Part shown: in pieces, positions 58,590 to 64,000 of the stretch
How positions within the stretch are numbered: the stretch's first letter is position 1
Layout of the letters: each line of letters starts with the position of its first letter
Assembly: GCA_018894105.1 (NCBI GenBank)
Contig: CM032121.1
Span: 32,158,230 to 32,222,229 of the forward strand
Source: Jacaranda mimosifolia
Taxonomy: Eukaryota; Streptophyta; Magnoliopsida; Lamiales; Bignoniaceae
Direction: 5' to 3'
Length of the DNA stretch: 64,000 bases
The notes under the pieces: generated by a model
What the model was told of the DNA's origin: nothing
The model's database searches: none
What the model saw: only the letters and a program-made list of their open reading frames with translations
Position numbers and translations under genes: made by a program

Positions 58590-60730
58590 ATTGTACGATA
58601 GAGCATATTTAAACGAAAAAGAAAAAGAAAAAGAAATTGGGAAAAAATGTTGTTCTACATATTGTTTTGGGGGTAATTTAAGAAATACCTTGAGAAAGTA
58701 TTTTGGATGTGTCAAAAATAAAAAGTAAGTTTTATTTATTTTATTTGGTTGACATTTTGTGTTATAAATATTTCCTTTTTTATAATTTTTGTGTCTAATT
58801 AATAATGTCTCACACTACATTTTCATATCATTGTACATTATTATAGTAATATAATAATAAAAATATATTTTTAAGAAAATATGAGAAATATAAATGTGCA
58901 TCTATATATGCACACAATCAATCTAATAGTTTAAAATGATTAAATTTTTAAAAATATTTTTTTTTAAAAATGATTATTGCTAAAAAGAAAATTTTGCATT
59001 ATTTTTGGAAAGAAAATATATGTCAGGAAATTTAAACCAAACTTATTATCATATTTTGCTAGTACATCTAAAAGACATTTATTGAATCTATTGTACCCTA
59101 AGGTTGTCTTACTAAATTAGCAAGGATACAACATTTTCCTTTTTAATGCTTTTTGGCAATCACAAATAGTGAAATACTATCGAGAGTTCCTAACATATAA
59201 CACTTGGGATTATCTGAAAAAAGGTCACATAGTAAAATTTTAACATTAAGTATCCCTCTCTATAATTGTTATGTGTATTTGTTTAATTATCTAAATATTC
59301 TTAATAAATTTATAAACCAATAATTTATATTTTTTCATTATTATATTTTTAAGAATTAATATATCAAAAAATTTCCCATTTCCACTTATACTCCTCTCCC
59401 CCATCACTCCACTATTTCCCCCCATTTTATAGAGAAGTTGTCGGCTACTATCACTCAATGTATGGATTTTTTTTTTTGAATTAATTATCATATCAACATA
59501 AAATGAGTATAAAGGATTAGTAAATGAAATTATGGAATATGGATTAAACTAATTCACAAGATAAATGAAATAATATGAAATTAAAATATATTGGTCAATA
59601 TATTTTCAATTATATTGATATTATGAAAATTGATTTAAATATAATTACAATTTTTATAGGTAACTAATACAATATTGATATATTTTCCTCTTAAAACAAC
59701 TCATTCTAATTTTACTTAAGATTAAAAATATTTACAACTTTTTATTTATTATTGTTCTAAATATTATTGTTAAATACTCTATATTAATATTTTTTCACCA
59801 ACAATTTCATTTTCATTAGAACAAAAAGTGGAATTTATGTTTAATTACAAACATGCTACATTCATCATTTCTTCTTTTAATTAAAAAATAAAAATAGCAC
59901 AAGATTCTTTAACTAATATTTAAACAAATAAGAGATTCATTATATATCTTTTAAAATTGAAACTAAAATAATGTGAATCAAAATTTATTTCCTTCGATAA
60001 TTAAATGTGGCTAATATAAGTAGTATCTTAACTTCATAGTTTTCTTAGTTTTTTTAATTAAAAACATTGATTTACTTTCATATATATTTTAATAATATGA
60101 TAACAAATAGTAAATTAAAAAAATTTACCAAATCCCATAGAATGAGCCTATTTTATGTGGGGAATTGAAATTTTATATAATTTAATTTCAATTAATGATT
60201 AAAGTTTACATAATGCTTAATTGAGTACAATTAAAATGTTCTGCAAATTTTTTGTCTCATAAAATATATTTAAATTTATAAGATATTAAATTCTATTTTA
60301 AAATAAAATTTGAAGTGTTAATGATAAATTTTAGATCGTAAAATTATATAAAAATATAATTTTATATCCAAATTTATTATTGGCTAAATTTGAAGTAAAT
60401 TTGTAGAGGTAAAACTCTTATTGTAAATGAATCTAATTTAATTAAGCCCTTTTAATTAGATGTTCAATGTAAAGGATACATTTGATTCAATGACCAAAAT
60501 TTATATAATTAAAGCCTAGATTAACTTGTAATCTAAGTCACAGGTTAAATATAACTTGATAAATAGGTAGCAAGTTATTATAACCTTGTTAACAGACTGT
60601 AGGTAGTGAGTTAAAAAAGATACCTAACATTAAACTATTACTAGGGGCTACTAATTTTAGACAACCCCATAACACTTTGATCATTTATTACATTGTGTTT
60701 TATTGGAAGTCAATCTACAAAAAGAGGTGT
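58590..60730. other. AT-rich intergenic sequence, no gene
   Basis: There is very AT-rich DNA with short homopolymers throughout. No domain, repeat array or element border was recognised. Confidence 0.6.
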
Positions 60731-60734
60731 TGAA

Positions 60735-61555
60735 ATGGATCGAGCCAAAAGGGCCAGCTTGCACTGACTCGCTTAGAAAACAGCCTAGTCCAGCCCACTT
60801 ATCTTTTTTTGATAAGCCAGGCTAGCGTGACCCATTAGGTGGCCTATAACAAGCTATCATCTGATTGTTCCAGATTAACCCCCATCCGCGGCTGTGATAG
60901 AATGCATGCCCAAAAAAAAAAAAAAAAAAAAAAAAAAGAAAAAGAGGGGTGGGGGTGGGGGTGGGGGGAAGCCACAACAACAACAACTTAGCCCTAGCCC
61001 CAACAACTAAGTCTTAATTGTTGGGAGCCAAATCTTATCTTTATGTAATTATTTTTTTTTTTAAATTAATGAATGGGTAGAGGTCTATGTTAAACTCCTC
61101 GCCAACTAAATGAGTTGTATTTTTTTGAAAAATATCAGTATTATGATAAATTAGGAACGACATAAATAAAAAAAAATTAATTAATTTAAAAAATTGTAAA
61201 AATATTAAAATTGATTAGAAAATAAGTGTCTTTTAAGTGTTTTGAAAACTTTAAGTGTTGTATATATTAAAAATAATTTAAAAATAAATTTTAAAGTCTT
61301 TTAAATTAAAATAAGTGTTGCAAAATATTAAGAATGATATGAATATAATTTTTTTATTGTTTTAAAAAAATATAAGTGTTGCAAAAATATTAAGAATGAT
61401 GCAAATACAAATTTGTGAGTATTTTAGCATTTTTAATATATATTTAAAACAATTCCATTTATTAGCCCGCATGCTGGCCTGCTGCCTAAGCCTGGCCCAC
61501 CTATAAAGTGGGCTGGTTTTGGGCCTGGCCGGCCCGCTCGGCCCATATACTCTAA
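60735..61555. mobile_element. Decayed inverted-repeat element with GGGCC-rich ends
   Basis: The left part (about 60735-60860) contains CCAGCCCACTTATC and GATAAGCCAGGCTAG. The right part, inverted, contains CCAGCCCACTTTATAGG and GGGCCAGGCTTAGG. Both flank an AT-rich core, which also holds a run of about 25 A and a G-rich tract (60911-60968). The arrangement suggests an old hAT-like MITE with GGCC-type subterminal repeats. No target duplication was found. Confidence 0.45.
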
Positions 61556-61559
61556 CTAG

Positions 61560-62165
61560 AAATTTTCATTTAGCACCGCCGGTGAAAGATTTACTTACAC
61601 CCAAAACAAATAATTACACCTGTGTACATTTTCCTAACTCAGAGCCACCATTTTGCAGCTCCATTTTCTGCACAGCATACAAAACCTAAAAGCTACAGCT
61701 AACAACCCAGAATGAGAGCGCATTCCTTTCTCAATGTGTCTTCATTAACAAGGCAAAACTACCGGGGCCAGCTCCCTCAGCTGCAAGCTACCCAAGTGAG
61801 CAGATAGGGAGGACGGCCAAGACAGTTTATGTGGCAGTCCCGCTGTCATTTATGAGTTCGTATATCAGCACCTTGCTTGATAGAACTAACTACAAACATG
61901 TGTTGAAGTGCTGGTTCTATCTGGATAACATTCCGAGCCTGTTGGGGGATAAAGTTGGGAGAGCCTCTAGAACTGAACGTGGAGAAGGAAGGGCGATGAC
62001 TGCTAAATGGGATGTCTGGAAATGACTTCGTTGGCTATTCTGACTGGAGAAAAAGAATCATGCGTGAAGCTGAAGCCACAAATATTCAAAGTTATATGCG
62101 ATTTTTGGAATTTATGAGCAAAGGATTGGTGGAAAGGAAAGAGAGATATATGCAGAAAGCAACTC
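61560..62165 (-). other. 3' flank and probable 3' UTR of the MAPKKK gene
   Basis: This sequence has balanced composition and no recognisable domain, directly downstream (minus strand) of the kinase stop codon. It probably holds the 3' UTR. The extent is not defined by any clear polyadenylation signal. Confidence 0.45.
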
Positions 62166-64000
62166 TTACTTGTTAGTGAGTTTCCCCTTCTTAATCTGTG
62201 TGTCAAACGGCACGGGCACTTGATCTAATTTATGCCTTGGTATATTATCCTGTCGATCATGCATTAATCATCAGAAAGAAGTTTCTAGAGTGATTTATCA
62301 AGAAAGAAGGAACTGTGTTGAAGTAATTACCGTGAATTTCATCTCCTTAAGGGGCTGGGTGCAAGCATCAGGCTGGTGTGAGTAGCTCACAAATGGATGG
62401 TCTAGTAACTTGCTAGCTGTGGGCCTGTCGGCCGGATTTCTGCGAAAGCAGCATTGCAAGAAATCCTTGCCATCAGCAGACAGTGATTCAGGTATTGGTG
62501 GAGTCTCCTTTAAAACTTTGAATAATGCTGCAGCCTGAAATTCTTATTTCATTTAGTAAAATGCTAACAAAACCATTGACGCTCAGCTAAACGAGTAAGA
62601 AAGCTTCTATTAGACAACAATAAATCGTGCTGACCCCTTCATATTCACTCCAAGGAGGCTTTCCATTCATCATCTCAATTATAGTACAGCCCAAACTCCA
62701 TACGTCAACAGCTAATGCAAGATCACAACTTGCATCTGTTTGCATCACAGATTGCAAGAGCTGCAATAAAGTAACAGGATGTTAGTATTTTTGGACAAGA
62801 GTGGCCAGGATATATAATAATTTGAGGTTGCCACATTTCTGTACCTCTGGAGCCATCCAATATGGACTCCCCTTCAATGATAGATTTGCGTTTTGGCCAT
62901 TCAGCTACAAAAATGAAAATTAAACATTCAATTTCACATGTTGCAAGGGTAGGAGAGTTGAAATAATCTTAAACAAGCATGAACCAGAAGAGTAGCCTGA
63001 CATTATACCATATTGTACTTCAAGTTTGATTAGCGTTTGTCATGTTCCAAAATTATGTTTTAACATCCATCCCAACAAACCTTTGAACTGTTAAAAACTG
63101 GGAGACACATTTTGTTCTCAATCCATTCAATGTTCTATTTTCACATTTTACACTTGCTTGATTTGGTGATCTGAGAGAGATCCAAAAGGAATATGATTGA
63201 TACCAGCTTATAAACGGAACTGAAGAATACAAACAGAACTACTCAAACTGTGAAAGGAAAAAAAACAAGAAAGTTTCTAAGGATAGATAATCATCATGGA
63301 CAATAGGATTATAGTAGGCTAACAAATCTCTTTTAGACACATCATTCATACTGTCCGATGCTCATTATTTCTCTATCCTTTAAAGTCCCTTAGTTTCTCA
63401 TAAATACTGAAGCAGATATGATATTTTTGGTGAAAATAAACTCACATGTTTCGCCATCCCAAAATCAGCAAGCTTGACAACTCCATACGCATCAACAAGT
63501 AGATTAGCGCCTTTAATATCCCTAAAAAGATTGGCAACAAACCAGGTCAGCAACAAGTAATGATCCAAGTCTTGATGATAATCTAATTATTTATACTCAA
63601 TAGTCAATAGAAGGAAGTTAAAAATTTGATAATATTTATCTTGTTGAATGATGCTTTTGCCACTTTCACGAATGTAAAAGAATACTACAGCATTACCTGT
63701 GTATGGTTTTTTTACTGTGCAAATAAGCCAGCCCACAGAGAATATGACGAGTAAAATTGCGGACAACAGATTCTGTAATAGCTCCACAATGGTCATGGAT
63801 AAATTTATTGATTGAACCGGGATGCACATATTCTAGGTATATGTAGAACTTGTCCCCAACCTGCATGAACATAACATGAGTCTTAAATACAACAGCAGAA
63901 AGACACCAAATGTTGGTGAGCTTCGTAAATAAAATCACTCACTATTTCACTACCATAATACTGCACAATATTTGGATGCTTTAGATGGCTGAGAACTTTG
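62166..64000 (-). CDS. MAP kinase kinase kinase (MAPKKK5/YODA type), C-terminal part, runs off the window
   Basis: Exons on the minus strand: 64000-63943 (partial), 63860-63697, 63521-63446, 62904-62845, 62760-62635, 62534-62331 and 62249-62166. All are GT-AG and in phase. The frame enters in the kinase N-lobe ([17 protein letters not shown]). Next come [17 protein letters not shown], the catalytic loop [12 protein letters not shown], the Mg-binding DFG in [10 protein letters not shown], the activation segment [21 protein letters not shown] and NPADRPTA. A short tail (DQVPVPFD...KLTNK) ends in TAA. This is the MEKK/YODA branch, with text closest to MAPKKK5, which passes signals from receptor-like cytoplasmic kinases to MAPKKs in immunity. 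The long N-terminal regulatory region and the rest of the kinase domain lie beyond the window edge. All visible catalytic residues are intact. Confidence 0.92.

Overview
The window is nuclear DNA from a flowering plant, most likely a woody eudicot. It is AT-rich and holds five split genes with GT-AG introns, sitting among a large amount of transposon DNA. The gene families are plant-typical: a patatin-like lipase, a WEB-family coiled-coil protein, CYP40, a secretory class III peroxidase and a plant MAPKKK. There is no bacterial, organellar or viral gene set. The species cannot be named from the sequence alone.

Host genes from left to right. (1) A complete six-exon patatin-like phospholipase A gene (+, 1497-3381). 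(2) An apparently intronless WEB-family gene (+, 31931-32896). (3) An eight-exon cyclophilin-40 gene (-, 33022-36074), convergent with gene 2 with about 125 bp between stop codons. (4) A four-exon class III peroxidase gene (-, 39266-41197). (5) The 3' part of a MAPKKK gene of the MAPKKK5/YODA type (-, 62166 to beyond 64000). Joining the inferred exons keeps the reading frame in all of them. They are unrelated single genes and do not form a pathway or cluster.

Mobile DNA makes up most of the rest. From 4037 to about 22996 lies a decayed Ty1/copia element that has been hit repeatedly. Its gag region carries a 1.46-kb hAT-like element. A 10.4-kb CACTA transposon sits just before its 3' LTR. A 2.0-kb terminal-inverted-repeat element full of small palindromes sits inside the 3' LTR. 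The CACTA element carries exon-intron fragments of host genes (acylamino-acid-releasing enzyme, pyruvate dehydrogenase E1 alpha and one unidentified gene) and a gag-only gypsy retrotransposon, which has a hAT MITE in its first bases. Target-site duplications are readable for most of these insertions. A LINE (24662-30413) is bounded by a duplication of about 17 bp. From 42374 to 50542 lies an 8.2-kb Mutator-like element built as one giant inverted repeat, with two convergent, broken transposase halves. From about 51540 to 58580 are remnants of a gypsy element interrupted by a second LINE, which itself carries a hAT-like insertion.

The most notable structures are the palindromic Mutator-like element, which resembles a silencing locus in architecture, and the CACTA element that has captured host exons. 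No tRNA, rRNA or CRISPR array was seen. All boundaries and family calls come from reading the sequence by eye; no database search was possible.
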